The notes under the pieces: generated by a model
What the model saw: the letters and a program-made list of their open reading frames with translations, nothing else
Told to the model about the DNA's origin: nothing
Database searches by the model: none
In this document: piece after piece, positions 46,566-60,168 of the stretch
How the letters are laid out: each line of letters begins with the position of its first letter
Numbering within the stretch: position 1 is the first letter of the stretch
Position numbers and translations under genes: made by a program
Assembly: GCF_004798865.1 (NCBI RefSeq)
Contig: NW_025335941.1
Coordinates: 2,780,399-2,844,398 of the forward strand
Reading direction: 5' to 3'
DNA length: 64,000 nt
Source: Varanus komodoensis
Taxonomy: Eukaryota > Chordata > Lepidosauria > Squamata > Varanidae

Positions 46566-48639
46566 GAGGCCCCATATGCCCATGACTCAAAGCCACCCAT
46601 TGCCTTACCTTCCATCCGTTTGCCCTCCATGAAATAATCCCCTTTAAAAGCCATTCTTGTGATTCCAAATTCCCTAGTTTAATTATGTGCTGTGTGAAGG
46701 ATGACCCCGAATTCTACTGTTATGAGAAAGGCAAAAAAAGTTCTCTGTCCACTTTCTCCACATCTTGCTCTTTTTTGTACACCTCTGTCTTATCCTCCTA
46801 GAATCACCTTTATTTCTGTAAAAGCTTTGGTCCTATAAGTCCTGTAGCAAATTTAGTTGGTTCATGAATATTTGATTTAGGAATCAGATGAGAACTTGAA
46901 AAAGAGAGAGACTTCACCACTTTTAAAAATGTGAAACATCCTCCCTTGGTAACTAGAGCTGAGTTCCATGCTTTTAGCATCCAGGACACTGAAACTATCA
47001 AGGAAACTAATGTTTCTCTCTCCATTAGATTATGAGACCGGGTAGATTTATTATTTGAATTGAAAATCATAAATGGAGAATGGGATCAATTACATAGGCA
47101 TATACTTAGGGCAGTCTGCTCAGGCAAATGATGTGACACTTAGGGCAGGATCAAACCTGGGGTTTGCAACTCTCCTTCCTATGTAAAAGGACTGTCTGTG
47201 CTCATTGTCTTCTCAAATGGACCTTTTCTTTTTAATTGAAACCTGTTAAATCCAACTTGCCATATCTTGCCTATCATTGCTACCACAGAGCATCTTAAAC
47301 CTAGTAATGGATTCATTTTCATTTTGCTTCTTAATATATCGCTCTAGTGAAATAAGAATTAAGAAAATGTTTGGTTAGGCAACTTTTTCCCTAACTCCAT
47401 GAGCAAATTCCAGGGTAGTTGCTTTCATTTCCTAGGTATTGCCACTGGAGGTCACTATTACTATGCATAAGTTTTGTCTTTGCAAGTTTGGGAGCTACAT
47501 TGCTGCAGCTTACTAAGTGCAATTTAAGGGAGAAAAAAGTAAGAAAGAAAGAAAGAAAAATAGAAAGGGAAAATGATTATTTTATTTCAAACAACTGCTT
47601 TTTTTCAGTGCCATAGAAACCTAGAGTGTTAATACAAGATAAATATTTGAATTTTTCATGTAAGTTTCACCTATGGTAGAGGTGGCTCAATAAATTGTTT
47701 TTTCTGTTCAATAAAGCAAACAATGTTTCCTACTTTCATGATGTTACAAATATTTGCTGAGCTCACACAAAGGTCATCAGTATGCAATTGTGCCCTTCAG
47801 AATTTCAAAAGCCCACTTTGACTTTCTGTGTGGACTCCTTAATCTTTTCTCTCGACACTGAGTTTTACACCATCCTTGGATATAACAAATATTTGCTAAC
47901 AATTATAACGCTTACTTTAACTCCCTAATGGAATGCTGTTTGCAAATGTTCTTCTCATATATCCAAACTATAGTGTAATAGAAAGTAAACAGCCTATGAT
48001 TGCAGCATATCTGAAGCAATGAACATCTTTTTAGAAAATTATGGTCATTTCTATAACCCAGAATTCAGATTTTTGTTAAAAAATTGCTCTTTCCAATATT
48101 AGGTGATACCTAGCATTAAAGACTTCTGAGTAGTCAGAGTATTTCACAAGATTATTGGTCCTTGAAACAACAGTTAGATTGGTAGAATGATGATTCCTTC
48201 TGAACTTACTGAACCATTTTTGGTTGTACTTTCCTGATGAAATACTACTTGACTTATTTTTAAGTGACCTATCATGTTAAAAATTACAAAAGGTAGGTAG
48301 AGTTCTAATCATATATGATATGTTCATGTGAAATACATTTTTTTATCATTTTAACTGAAAGTCTGCATCTGATCAGGAGCATTTTTGTAAACAAAACAAT
48401 GCTACTCATTAGTCTCCAAATGCCATACTTCTTTGCAGATTGAGGTCCTTGCATGCACCATTGTCAATGGCCATGTCACAGCAGTACCTCTATTAGAGCA
48501 ACTTAAGGCCAAAGGTAGTGTGTAAGCTGTAGTGAAAAGGGTGGGGGACCATTGTGATTATGAAGAGATGAGAAGACAATGATATATGGCCTTCTCTGTG
48601 TAGCCATTCTTAGTCTTTATTTCCGGCCTGAGTTTGTTT
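46566..48639. other. Unrecognised DNA with one microsatellite
   Basis: A (GAAA)n run with interruptions lies at about 47538-47567. No gene or other repeat recognised. Confidence 0.45.
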
Positions 48640-49345
48640 GTTTGTTTATTTATTTCATTCCATTTCTATGTTGCCCCATAACCTGAAGATTCTCTGGAGG
48701 CTTACAAATGCTAAAACAGTATAGAATACATAGTATACAATACAAACAATAAGCAGATAAAATAGGTAAAACAATAAAATAAGAGATAAACTTCTCATAA
48801 TAAAATATAGCCACACAAACCATAATGAATACAGCCAATAAATTAACCAAAAATAAAAATAAGCACTTCATAACAAAATATAAAAGTATTTAATTCATCC
48901 CAAACAAATAAACTTTTAACCTGTTGCCTAAAAGAAGGAAGAGTTGGCACCAGCTGTATAACCCTGGGGAGTGAATTCCAGAGTCTATGCGCTACTGCTG
49001 GGAATGCCCTCCTCCTAGCCCTTTCCCCTTTGATCTCACTAGGGGAGGGAAGTTGAAGGAAGACTTTCAAAGAGGATCTAAATGGATAGGTAAGAATATG
49101 CGGAGAGAGGCACTCCCTCAGGTACCCTTGTCTCAAGCCATTTAGGACTTTATATGTCAAAGACAACACTTTGAGTTGACCCAGACTGGAATGAAGCCGA
49201 TGCCATTGACAGAGACCAGCATAATATGTTTTTGCCAGCCAGTCCTCATAAGCAGCCATGCCGCCCTGTTCTGTATTAGTTGCAATGTCTGGACCATTTC
49301 CAAAGGTCACTGCACGTAGAGCGCATTACAGTAGTCCAGGCAAGA
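48640..49345 (-). mobile_element. L2-clade LINE 3' end
   Basis: The 155-codon minus-strand frame at 48843-49310 reads LSLTYKVLNGLRQGYLRECL, RRAFPAVAHRLWNSLPRV and LVPTLPSFRQQVKSLF, closely paralleling the L2 at 7046-7534. The 3' UTR to the left is A-rich and ends near tatttatttcattccatttc. The right end retains agagcgcattacagtagtcc, equivalent to agagcgcgttacagaagtc at 7486-7505. Severely 5' truncated. One apparent frame change near the start of the frame. Confidence 0.88.
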
Positions 49346-49916
49346 GGTTACCAGAGTTTGCTGCCAGAGTTTGCTGTCTGGTATTTAATGCTAATGAGCT
49401 CATGAAGTTTAAGATTTCCTGTGAGAAGCTTATTCATTTGTTTTGTTTTCAGACTGCCTTGGGGGTAATTTAATTGTCAGCAGACATAATAGGTAACTGT
49501 TTTCTGTTGGCCATACTTCAGTTGCTTAGAGATCTGTTGTGAATTGTTTGGGTGAATTTAGTAAGACTTGGGAACCAGGTGGCTTTGGCCAGTACATCAG
49601 CCAACTTGAAAGTGCTGCTTACCACTAGATTGGCTTGGCCATGGACAACGGCCTGGTATGGGATTCATATGCAGTTATCTTTTAAGATTCTTTCCCAGCA
49701 ATCATGTGAAAAACATATTGATTTTGTCAAGTTTAATGAGAGAGACTGTGATTATAGTAAATGTCAAATACCTATGTAAGGTTAGAAAGGCTTCCAAAGA
49801 GCAGAACCTTGATAAAAACCTTGCTGCAGAAATCCTGTCTGCCAGCCAGAAGTCCATCCACTGCCATTTATGAGTAGTTCTTACTAACAGAAAGGAGATA
49901 GTCATTGTACTGTCCC
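49346..49916. other. Unrecognised DNA
   Basis: No gene or repeat recognised beyond a local duplication of cagagtttgctg near 49351-49375. Confidence 0.4.
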
Positions 49917-50000
49917 CTTGTTGCTAGTTGCAAAGTTGCATCCAACCCATTGCGACCCCATGGACAACATTCCTCCAGGCCTTCCTGTCCTCCACCATCC
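49917..50000 (-). mobile_element. RTE/BovB LINE 3' end, minus strand
   Basis: The minus strand reads MVEDRKAWRNVVHGVAMG then WMQLCN and a stop, paralleling the BovB C-terminus (KDRGAWRAAVHGVAKSQTRLSD). The 3' tail is at the left (cttgttgctagttg). About 80 bp only. Confidence 0.8.
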
Positions 50001-53000
50001 CTACCTTGCCTTTAAATTTTATTTCTATATTCTGCTATTAAGTGCACCCAGGAGTAAAAATAAAAGAGCTTTATTTTTTCTGGATCAAAAAAAAAAAAAA
50101 AAAACCACTGCTACTGGCAGAACATACACTTTTGAATTCTCTAGAGCACTTCATCAGGCAAGATAGAAAACAAAGCAAAAGGAAGAGAAAAGGGAAATCC
50201 AGTGGAAAGTCAGAGTCTGCATTAACTCCATGCAAGTGTTCACCTGCAACATTCATAAAACTACAGTGATGCTGGGATGTCTGTGAACATGTACACCCTA
50301 ACACACACCCGCAGCCACCTCAGAGATCTCTGTGCTGTAAGTGCAAAGTTCAGCATTTGATTGAATATGCTTGCAGGGCTTGGGCAGTCAGGAACTCTGA
50401 TCAGGCTGTAGACATTCAAAATAGGCTCAGGTTGTATCTAGTTTGCCAGCAAGTTCAGTATAATAAGGGAGCTGAACAACAACTAATGTGATTGTCTTTT
50501 GTGTGGATTGTGCCATATACTGATTGTAAAAATCAGGCATTCCCATAGTATAGCTTGTCTCATTAGTTAGTTTGGAGAGTAACCTAAGAGTAATCTACCA
50601 AGCACTGCACTAGTAAACATGTCCATTTATAATATGCTGCAGTATGGCTGTATTGCTGTGACAGTTTTGGAGACTATTGTTAGTGACATGCAAAATCATG
50701 CTTTGAAAAATGTTGGATGCAATTGAATAAGCTTTTCTTCCTGGCCATCTATCCCCTTACAAAAGTACAGAATGGAGCTTAACAGACTGTGCTCTTGCTG
50801 TAGCACCCCACTGGTTGTCAATGGTTGTATGAATCCACTGTGTGATAAGAGAACATATTCTGGACTGTTAACTTCAAGAGCTACTTAAAGTTCACTCGAA
50901 GCATTTTGAGGACATATACTTTAATTAGAAGTTGTTCAATAAAAGATAGGTTTAGAAAGGACGTCTTCTGTTGTTGATTTAGATTTCTTCTTCCTGAATC
51001 AAAGGGACATTATTGATGGACCAGTAAGTGGCACTATTTCCCTGCACACCATTCAATCAATACTCCATTGTACAGTAGTGATGTCTCAGTTCTGTGGAGC
51101 TCCAGTGAGAAAGCATAGAAATCAAGCTCTGTAAAATACCTGAGTTTGCCCTTAGTAATAAACAGGTGAAAGCAGAAATCCTCATGTACCGTGACCCTTA
51201 GAGAGCAGAAAGCAAAACAGAAGAGGTGGGAAGGAGAACTGCCTAAGTCTAGAAGTGCACCATGTATTCTCTAAGGTGTACTTTTGCATGTAACAAAATG
51301 TTGGAATTTGCTTTCGGTGCCTCCATGTCATATTTGCAGTGCACCTTTGCCTATAAGACTGCACTGCTACTTCTTCATGTTTTGCCGTTTGGGTCTTATT
51401 TAGCTATACTATGGCAATGCCTGATTTTTACAATCAATTTATGGCACAATAAGCTCTTAATTAGTGGCATAAAAGGTCTTAGTCCAAGAATATGGCTGGC
51501 CAACATTGCTTTATCTGTTTTTGTTTGCATTAGATATTCATATTATTTGTAGCCAACAAATCTAGTATATTCAAGTTGATTTTAAGTATGAATATTATTG
51601 CTTTCCAAGAAAACTTTCAGAATTCTTGTTTATTCAGTTATCTTCTGATATGCTATTTTAAAGCAGAATTTTCCTTCAAACTAATGATGTATGTTCACAA
51701 TTCAGTGTACTGCTTCAATTTATCTTAATGGCAGTTGGTACTTACTGTTTTGATGGGGCAGTGCCAAGGGGTCAGCAGAGGCAGAGCAATCTATTGAAAC
51801 CCAGCGGATAGCCCCACAAAGTCACTACGCTGGACCCACATTCTCCTGTTCCAGCAACAGTTTCTGTAACATAGAGAAGAAAGTTATGCTAACAACATGA
51901 GCGGAGGTAGGAGTGGGGAATCATCGTCATTATCATCATAAGACACTCTTAGAGCCACACAGAAAAATGGTCTTTGGAATACAACATAAAGTGTATTATT
52001 TTATTTATTAAATTTGTATAAAAACCACCTATTAGCATAGAGTTTTGGCAGCATTCAAACTCTCCAGCCCTTCATATATCCACAAAGTGTCTCCTAAATC
52101 ACCCCTTTGCCTGCCTAGACAAAAATAACAGTGAGAAATAGAACAGTACAGAAGTTCATTTAATACATTTCTAACTGAAAGTAAAAAGGGTTCTATTAGT
52201 CAGGGATAAACACAGCTTCTGAGAACATAAAATTTCCCCTTTTTATGTATCATTTAGTATTAGCACTAATTCCGCTGCTACTGATATCCTGATATTCTGT
52301 AATCCATGGCAAAAGAAGACACCATGAATGCAAGTCTGTAAAGCAGACTGCGGGGCTATGAGTATGGCTTCAATTAAAAAAATGGGAAAACAGTGTGTGT
52401 TTTGTTTTTGTTGTAAAAAACAGTGCAAAACGAGAGAGCTAGGGGAAGCCTGGCAGCTGGCACCGAGTGTATTGTGCTACGCTATACCAACAGAATTAAA
52501 TTGGGCTGGGTCATAACTGTGTGTGAGTCATTCCTCACACTATCAAATGGCAACTGTATTAATCCATACTCATAGTTAGAGGAAAAATATTTCCCCCTCA
52601 AACTCTCCCCTATTTTAATAAAATAACACATTTCATTTCTTGATACTTGGTTTCTTGCTCAAAATAACATAGCTTTCATCCTGCACACATTTAGTTTGAA
52701 GAGCTTTGATGCCTTGGAGCCTTACTTCTATGGAGACATATCTAGCTTTGAGATAGGGCATTTTTCTCCTTAGATGTTCCACAGATCATCTACATGACAC
52801 TTGACGATACCTTAGATTTCTAGACCATGCGAACAGGCTGTTTTGTTCAAACTGATATTGCTTTTTGGCTCTCACTGCTCCCTTACTGTTACCAGGGGTA
52901 AATGGGAAGTGAAAGTAGAAAGTAGAATTTCCTTGCCATGATCATATCCAGCTTCTCAACCAAATTACCCAATGTCTTCCTACTTCCTGGGTCACAATTC

Positions 53001-54479
53001 TAGAGTCTCCATCCTTTCTACATTCCGCGAAACACGCTGCGTATAATACTGACTTCCAGATACTGTTGCTAGATAGGCTTTCTCCCTGGCTCCTTTTCAC
53101 CCATAGCCCCAAAATCCATTTTCCCAACATTCAGGGTTCTCTCGCATTCCTTTTTTCTTTAGTCATGCCACTGCTTACCTTCTCACTACCTTTAACCATC
53201 TTGACCAGTCTCTGTGCCACTCTTAGGGTTCAGGTCGTCTGCTTGGAGCACTGAACATCCTCCCTTTGTCACTGTCATTATTACCTGCTAGTTTGACTCG
53301 ATACTCCATCTTCTTTGCAGCAGCAGCAGTAGCAGGACCTGCAGAAGGAATAAAAATGGAGGAAGCCTGAGCATTGTCTTATACCTTTGATTTCTGGTAT
53401 ATTTCATATTAGGCTCCGTATCCAAACTGCATTTTCTTTGAAGTACATTTTTCTGATTTTGATGAATTCAGCTTTCAAGAAAGCATCTTTCCTGGGATTG
53501 CAGACTCATTTTTATCACCCTACAAAGGAGATCTAAATGCTGATTAGTTACTATATAATTCCAAAGTTCTGTTCACCACCTCCGTTCAGTTATCCAGTGA
53601 TAGAAAGGATCCCACAGGGAATGCTCTTTATGTGTTAAGGATTGATGATAAAAATAAAAGCATGCTATATAAAGAAGCATTTTTCTTCTGAATGATCATG
53701 GGGATCCATTAATGGGTTGTGTGTGTATGTGTTTGTGTGTGTGTGTCAGTGATGGGAGGAAGCTACTTTTCTAGGTAGGTGTTTATCTTCCTTGCCTCCT
53801 CTGTTGCTCCTTGATTTTCCTTTTAAGTCTCATCATCCACCTACCCTTCCTTCAGGTTCCTCTTTCTTAGCCCATTGACTGCTTTGCTCATGCTTCAACT
53901 TCTTGTCTGGAGTCTCTTAGCACTTCTCAGCCTACTCAATATGACATTTGTACTGCTGATAAAGTTCCCCTTAGTCAAATCTCTAATTTTGCACATAATT
54001 TTGGCCTGTTAAAGATATTCTAGTCATAAAATGTCTAGAAGTACATTGGGAGTGTAATATTGTATACCTTTAAATGAAGCATCCCTTTGAAATACGCTCT
54101 TGAATGCTGGTCTCCATCAGGTTTTTCACATTTCATGACATCTACCAATGCCATCTACCATCTCTTCTGAAACAGGATAATGTGTCTCCCTGTGTGCAGT
54201 TTCCCAAAAGATTGGTCTCGTGCCATGTGCAAATATAGATCCCAATTTCACACGAACTACTATGAGACTTCATCTTTCTAGAAGGCTGTGAGCAGCAGCA
54301 ATCTAGCTGTCTTGTTTTTATGCTCTCTTGCCCTTTCTAACATTACCACAAACAGCTGCTTGGTAAATGTAAGGTCCAAAGAAATGCGTGTAAAATAAAG
54401 AAGAGCTCTCTTTAATGGACACTGCATGGCTTACTCTGTAGCAAAGTTATTTCACTCAATACATTTTGAATGAATCTCA
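50001..54479. other. Unrecognised DNA with short microsatellites
   Basis: About 4.5 kb with no recognised gene. An 18-base A run lies at 50087-50104, directly after taaaagagctttattttttc, and a (TG)n run at about 53717-53746. Open frames at 51262-51552, 52942-53254 and others have no recognisable domains. Confidence 0.4.
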
Positions 54480-55085
54480 ATGGACGTATTTTCTCAAGTG
54501 TAACTTTTCAGTGGTCATAGTTCGAGAAACAAATGGAAAATAAAAGGGGAGCTATGCAAATGACCCAAATGCACGGAGTTTCTTTGGAGTGCTTCTGGAT
54601 GAAGGACTCCCAGGGCTACCAATCAAAAACATTGTGCAGCTGTTTTCCCCCCCCCCCCCCCAACCCTCGGCTCACCATGTGTTTTCTGTGTTAAGAAAAA
54701 AGATGGAGGAAGCAGTGCTAGCAGATTGCAAAAAAAAAAAAAAAGAAAAAAAAAGGCATTACCATTTGCTTTGTTTAAAGCACACTGCCCAGCTGGGGCA
54801 TGTGGCCGGGAGGACTCTGTCCCTAGCACACAGTCTGTTTTATGAAAGGCAGTAAGAGACAATGAAAGCAGTAGGCGAGTGGGCCAGAGATAGCCGTGTT
54901 ATTTATTTTCAGATAAGCAAAAAAGGAATCTCTGTCCCAAAATGGAGATTCAGGATAGGTAGATAACAAACCAGACCACCCTGATAAGGATGGGGTTAAT
55001 AACAGTCACAAAACGCTCTTGTGAGGAAAGTAGCAAAAGACTGCATGAAGCTTGTGTTACAAAGAAAAGGCAAAGTCAGCCTGTG
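54480..55085. promoter_or_regulatory. Candidate regulatory element with octamer site
   Basis: Contains a perfect octamer-type word atgcaaat at about 54554, tgtttaaagc (forkhead-like), and two gataagg/agataagc words. It is interrupted by a 15-base C run (54647-54661) and a 15-base A run followed by another A run (54730-54754), within 110 bp. No coding frame supports a protein. Inference from word content only. Confidence 0.2.
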
Positions 55086-56154
55086 AGAGCCCAGAGAATC
55101 TCTCTGGAAATAGTAAAATGTCCACTGACATTATAAAACTTGGTCTAGCTTAGTTTTCCTTAGTCAGGTCATCTAGTAGCCCAACTTAGCTTGCCATTTT
55201 GAAAGGTTCCTGGCCTAGTTTATGGCAGGGAGCATTTACATTATTCTACTTTTTGTTAGATCAGCTTTCTCCATTTTGGTGGCCTAGTTATCTTCTACAT
55301 TACACAGTTGTCTCCCTTCCAAATAGAATAGTATTTGAACTGTTCCACCCCTGACAAATTTATTTGCAAGGATCAAATCATTCTCACTGCTGGATAGCAA
55401 AAGCAGCAGGGGATGTTAAGTAATGAGCCAGTAGGGGATGGCTCTTCGTGTTGAGCCTCTGCATGCGTTTTATATGAGCCAAGTCAACGTCCCTGGAGGC
55501 AGGGGAGAGAACCATAGCCGGACCTGTACAGAAATTAGCATGCTTGACAGTGACAGATGCAGTTATTGACAACTCTGGCAGAATGAAGTCCTTGAAATGA
55601 AATTAGGAGACAGACGCTTGGTCTTACGAAACTTAAGAACTAAGAAAACAGGTTACACATGCGAGGTCACAAATGGAAAGGCACAGTATTCTTGCCTTTG
55701 TGGGGAAAGTGTCTTTTAAGCTCTGTTTATTGCAAGATAATAACAGTTTTGAAGTAAAGCAGGAACAGCATTGACACTGTTCCAGATGCAGCCAAAGGAA
55801 AAATGTGGAAGAAAACAATGATTTTCTATTCAGGTAGAACTGATGGCACATAGAAAATGCATGTCTAATTGTGAACTTATTGGTTCTGTTTATTAGTCAT
55901 GGTAATTTTTCAAAGGCACTGCTACAACCTCATTTAGCAATCTCAAATATATTAAAATTCTATCATAATGTATGTACATAGGTACAAGACCTGGGCACAT
56001 TTCTCCTAGAGATGAGAAGATTCAGAGTAGAAAACAGATCTGTACTGCATAACATGAAAACCCACTGTGGCATAATTTACTTGTGGGAGCTGTTGCATGA
56101 TGAACTTCCTTGTGGCACCATTTTTGCATGGCTTCCAATGTTTTGCCATCTCAT
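55086..56154. other. Unrecognised DNA
   Basis: No gene or repeat recognised. Confidence 0.4.
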
Positions 56155-56410
56155 GTGAACCCTGGCAGCAAAGGTTGCTGAAGTGTTAGACACCACTCCA
56201 ATCACTCATGGTTTGTTTTAGGGTTATCTGAGGGTTGTCTAACTGTCAAACAGCCCCTGTTTCCTGGGTTTTCATGATACAACAAACCAGAGCAAGTTGA
56301 ACATTTGAAGGCACCATACAAAAATGACACCTATGGGTGCTTGGAATGATGTAACAGCTCCTATGTGTAAATTAAGCCATGGTGGGCTGTCATATCCTGT
56401 GAACCAGATC
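56155..56410. mobile_element. Relative of the foldback MITE at 43402-43742
   Basis: Shares the central word gttatctgagggttgt (here at about 56223-56238) and similar edges (tgtgaaccctgg on the left, ctgtgaaccagatc on the right). More diverged, and its own inverted repeats are not clear. Confidence 0.5.
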
Positions 56411-56789
56411 AATAGCTGTCTTCAGACATCTGAAGGGCTGTCATGAAGAAGATGGAGTAGACATGATCTCTGTTGCTTCAGAAGATATGATTACAGCTGA
56501 CAGATATTGCAGGGAAACAATTTTCAGTTAAACCCTAGAAAAGAAATATTCTGAAGGTAAGAGCTATTTGGAAATGGAAGAGACAACCATGGGAAGTGAT
56601 GAACTTCCATCATCATCCGCCCATCATACTAGAGCTTTTTAAGCAGAGGTTCTATGGTCATTTGTGTATTCTGCATTGTTTATCCTGCATGAAGAAGTGG
56701 ATTAGATTACATGATCTTCCACTCTAAGTGTCTATGTATATGTGAGGTACAGTGCATAGTGCTTGAGCAGACTGAGGAGATGTGGCTAT
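56411..56789. other. Unrecognised DNA
   Basis: No gene or repeat recognised. Confidence 0.4.
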
Positions 56790-56950
56790 ACTGCTACTTC
56801 TCCATGAAACTTACTGGGAGACTTTGGGCCAGTTACTCACTCACACCCTAACCCAGTTCACAGGGTTGTTGTGGGGATAAAATGGAGAAGAGGAAAAGCA
56901 TGTAAGCCATCTTGGGTTCCTTCAAGGGGAAATATAAATAATAAATACAT
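56790..56950 (+). mobile_element. tRNA-derived SINE (CORE/MIR-like, L2-type tail), 5' part decayed
   Basis: Reads ccatgaaacttactgggaga, ctttgggccagttactcact, cagttcacagggttgttgtg, gggataaaatggagaagagg, aagccatcttgggttccttc, and ends aaatataaataataaataca. This is the body and tail of the reptile MIR-like SINE. The tRNA-related 5' part is barely recognisable. Confidence 0.88.
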
Positions 56951-57288
56951 GTATATATCTAAATATATGCATTATCATCTCATAACACATTTCTGAAAAT
57001 GTGTTATGTTAGTACCAATAAAGAAAGCTGGTCAGAAGATAATGTATTTATATTGTTTCTTAGTTTAGAATTTTAAGTATATTTGTTTTAATGTGAAAGC
57101 AGTTTGTAAAAAAAATATTTTTTTTGAATCTGCAATGGACAAGTTAGGGCAAGTATTAGTCTATCATAGCTTCCCTGATTTCTGAAATCGTACTCTAGTA
57201 CTCCTTGATCTGGGTGCATTCCCTGGACTTCTGACTGGCATCACTTGCTTCCTGGTACGAATAGCTTCAGGTAACAGTACCCATCTAT

Positions 57289-57372
57289 CATAATCAATCA
57301 TAATCATAGGGGTGTAGAGTTGAAGGGGCCAAGAAGGTCATCAAGTCCAACCCCCTGCTGTTGCAGGATACC
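57289..57372 (-). mobile_element. CR1 LINE 3' end, minus strand
   Basis: The plus strand reads gtgtagagttgaaggggcca then aagaaggtcatcaagtccaa and ccccctgctg, the antisense of the CR1 3' end. It is preceded by tandem tcataatcaa-type units (57296-57309), the expected CR1 octamer-like tail in antisense. Confidence 0.88.
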
Positions 57373-57464
57373 AATTACACTGTCTCACTCATATATAATT
57401 ATTATATTGTATTAATAGTCCAACTTTTTCTTCACAAGTAACCGTAATTCCATTGTATGTAGTT

Positions 57465-57608
57465 CCATTTTATTCTCACAAGAACCCTGTGAGGTAGGTT
57501 GGGCTGAGAGCCTGTGACTATTTCAAAGTCATTCAGTAAATTCATAGCTGATTGTGCACCAGAGCTTTGATCTTCCAAATCCAGCAATGGAACCACCACA
57601 CCACACCC
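57465..57608 (-). mobile_element. tRNA-derived SINE (CORE/MIR-like), minus strand, diverged
   Basis: The plus strand reads attctcacaagaaccctgtg, aggtaggttgggctgagagc, tttcaaagtcattcagtaaa, ttcatagctgattgtg, and ends accaccacaccacaccca, which is the antisense order from CORE to A box. It overlaps the start of an unrelated plus-strand open frame. Confidence 0.8.
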
Positions 57609-59757
57609 ATTTCTTTGTTCACAGTTTGGTATTGTTCAAAGCAATAGTACTTCTGCCCACTTGTACCTGCCCACCTGTACCTGATGATTGTCACGAATTG
57701 TGTCAAGCACAATTGATTTGTGTCAAGCTCAGTGACAGAATCACAAAATTGTGGCATATGCACTGGAAGAATATAACATTTTGCCATTCTTGTGAAGTCT
57801 GCAGAAAAATAGGAAGTATGCAGCTTTTATGGTTTGCTGATGAAAACACCCCACACTTCACTTCAACATCTCATGATATCTATTCCAACCTTTTCCTACT
57901 GCTTGACAAAGTAAAATCAGAGCAATTTGAAAAATAAAAATAAAATCTGCAATTGCTCCTTGGAGCAGGAGCACACATTAAAGTGGCCACAGGGATGCTG
58001 CTGAAAATGGCATCACCTACAGCGAGTTCTCCACATTGAGAATGGCTTTTGGCATGGATGGCCATACGAGTCTCCACATGATGGCATTTGCCTGTGCAGC
58101 AAGCCATTTTCAGTGTGCGTGCATAGAAAACACAGCAGAAAATGGGAATGCCATTTTGCCCAGCATTCCCCTGACTAGATAATGTAAATCTAGATACTGA
58201 TCAATGCAGCTTTTTCACTAGTGGGAAATAAGATAGGACATAATAGTGGCAAGTTCAGCCTGCTACCCTATCTTTTTATTTTATCCCATCCTTTTCATCA
58301 TCTGGATTATTCTGATTTTACAAACTGCAGTGTCAACTCACTTACACTTTAGTACACTCCATACTCTACTGGAAAAAATGCTCTGCATTTTATTACTTGT
58401 TTTCTGCTCCCTGATTCTATTTTTTACTATTATTGAGTGACTGTCACAAATTCAGCTCCCTTGAAAGTAATGGGATTAGACTGTCAGCTAGTCCAGGCAG
58501 AAATGGGTTGAGTCAGTGCTCTATTTGTGAGACTCTGTTTGGGAAATTCATCTTTTTGAAACTCTCCAGAATTTTTAGCTCAACAGCAGCGGGTTGTAGC
58601 AATGGATATTGGCAGAAGGTAAAATGTTTGGCAGCCCAGCATGTTTTGTGACACAACCGAACAATTTGGCATATTTAAGCACTCTAGCAGCAGGGATATT
58701 TGCCAACAAAACAGAGTGACTTGGGTCTACTTCTCACAAAGGCAGTAGACCTGTGTCTGGGCTCTAACATTTCACAGTGCAGGTTGAAATACCTCTCCAT
58801 AACAACACCAACATGGTTTTTAGAAAAGAAAGTAGGCTAGAGTCATAGAGTCTAAGATTCCCAGAGAATATTTTCTCGTGTGGAAGGCCACTGAATAACT
58901 TAGGTTCTTGTTGACAGCGGTACAGACCAGTCACTATGTTGCCGTGTCTGTGAGATTTGGCTTTGTCTCTTGAAATTCTTCTGATATGCTTGTGTATTTA
59001 ATTTTCAATTACTCTAGAAAGTTACTCTCCTCAAACTAGAGAGCGTACGTTTTAATTTTTTGCTTCTGAGGTCAATAGATAGGGGTGTTTGGGGTTCTCA
59101 GGACAAGTAGCCAACACTTCAAACTGGAGATGGGTTGCATGATCCACTGATTGAGGAATGCTGTAATGGAGGCCTGGGAGCTGCTGTACCAAGAGAGGAC
59201 ATTCATGTTGCCCGTGATGTGTGATTCTAGAAAGCATCTTCCTTGGCTCCAACAGTAGCATGAGATAGCAGGAATTGTTGGGGGGGGGAGGGGGAGGGGG
59301 GAGGCTTAGGTGAAGAGGGAAGTGATAACTCAGAGAAGGGAAGACAAGCCTACTTCTTACTACAGCAGCAACAGCCCAGGTCTTCCCAGAGAGTCACACT
59401 GGGGCATGGGCAGCTTTGAGCCCGGCCTCAGGAACATTTGATGCAATGGTCTAAGCACCTCAGTATGTTTTATTTGGAGGGCACAATCAGGACTCCTCTC
59501 TGCAGCACAGACTAAGTTCAAATAGTCTAGCAAACACGGCTTTCTCTGTGGTGCCAAGTTATAGCCCATTATTTAAAATCATGTACTGTTCTTTTTTTAG
59601 TTTGCTCTGCTGTTTTTAAGCTTTTGATGTGATTTCATGTACAGCTTCATTGTATTCTTATTGTAATGTGGCATATTTGAGTTTTTATGCCTTCTGTGGA
59701 CTGCCATGAAATCTTAAATCCTAGAATTGTAGGCAGGTTAAAAATACTTTTTAAGAC
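57609..59757. other. Unrecognised DNA
   Basis: No gene. A G-rich run lies at about 59280-59303. A CG-containing stretch near 58005-58090 (ttggcatggatggccatacg) may be a DNA-transposon scrap. Confidence 0.4.
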
Positions 59758-60168
59758 AGCACTCTAGGGTTCAATGGCACTTTTTGGATTCTCCCTCCCA
59801 CACCAAACATGGGGAGGGAGACATTAAGATCTGATCCCTCTCTCCTGATCACCCCACAGCTGCTGTAGGAAGAACTGTGTTGTCCTGCTTTCCCAGATCA
59901 GAAAAGTGACTTGGATGATCTCAGAAAGGTAAAAAGGGGCTTTCCCTGGGACGGAGAATGGTGAGGAGTGGTGAGGAGATCCACCATATTCAGTGACTTC
60001 CCCAGCCCTGGTTCTACCTCTGGCAGCACTACTCAGAGGCCTGCCTAGAGTGGGGCTGGGAGAGGGAATGCAAAGCAGGATGGGGAAGTGAAAATTGCTC
60101 CTGTAGCTCTGCCTACAAGATCAGAGGCTTCATTTTAATGAGCTGCTATTCCCTAGGATTGTGCCCTA
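59758..60168 (+). mobile_element. Unclassified ~410-460-bp interspersed element, copy 2
   Basis: It shares ttggattctccctcccaca near its left end and gatcagaggcttcattttaa ... ccctaggatt at its right end with copy 1 (3405-3868), in the same order. The right end ccctaggattgtgccct resembles the cacaatccta-type termini common in squamate repeats. No coding capacity. Confidence 0.5.

Noticed and set aside
50042-50304. Lysine-rich frame across the A run at 50087-50104
   Set aside because: Produced by the poly-A tract; both strands give low-complexity frames.
57554-57937. 127-codon plus-strand open frame
   Set aside because: It starts inside an antisense SINE and shows no known domain.
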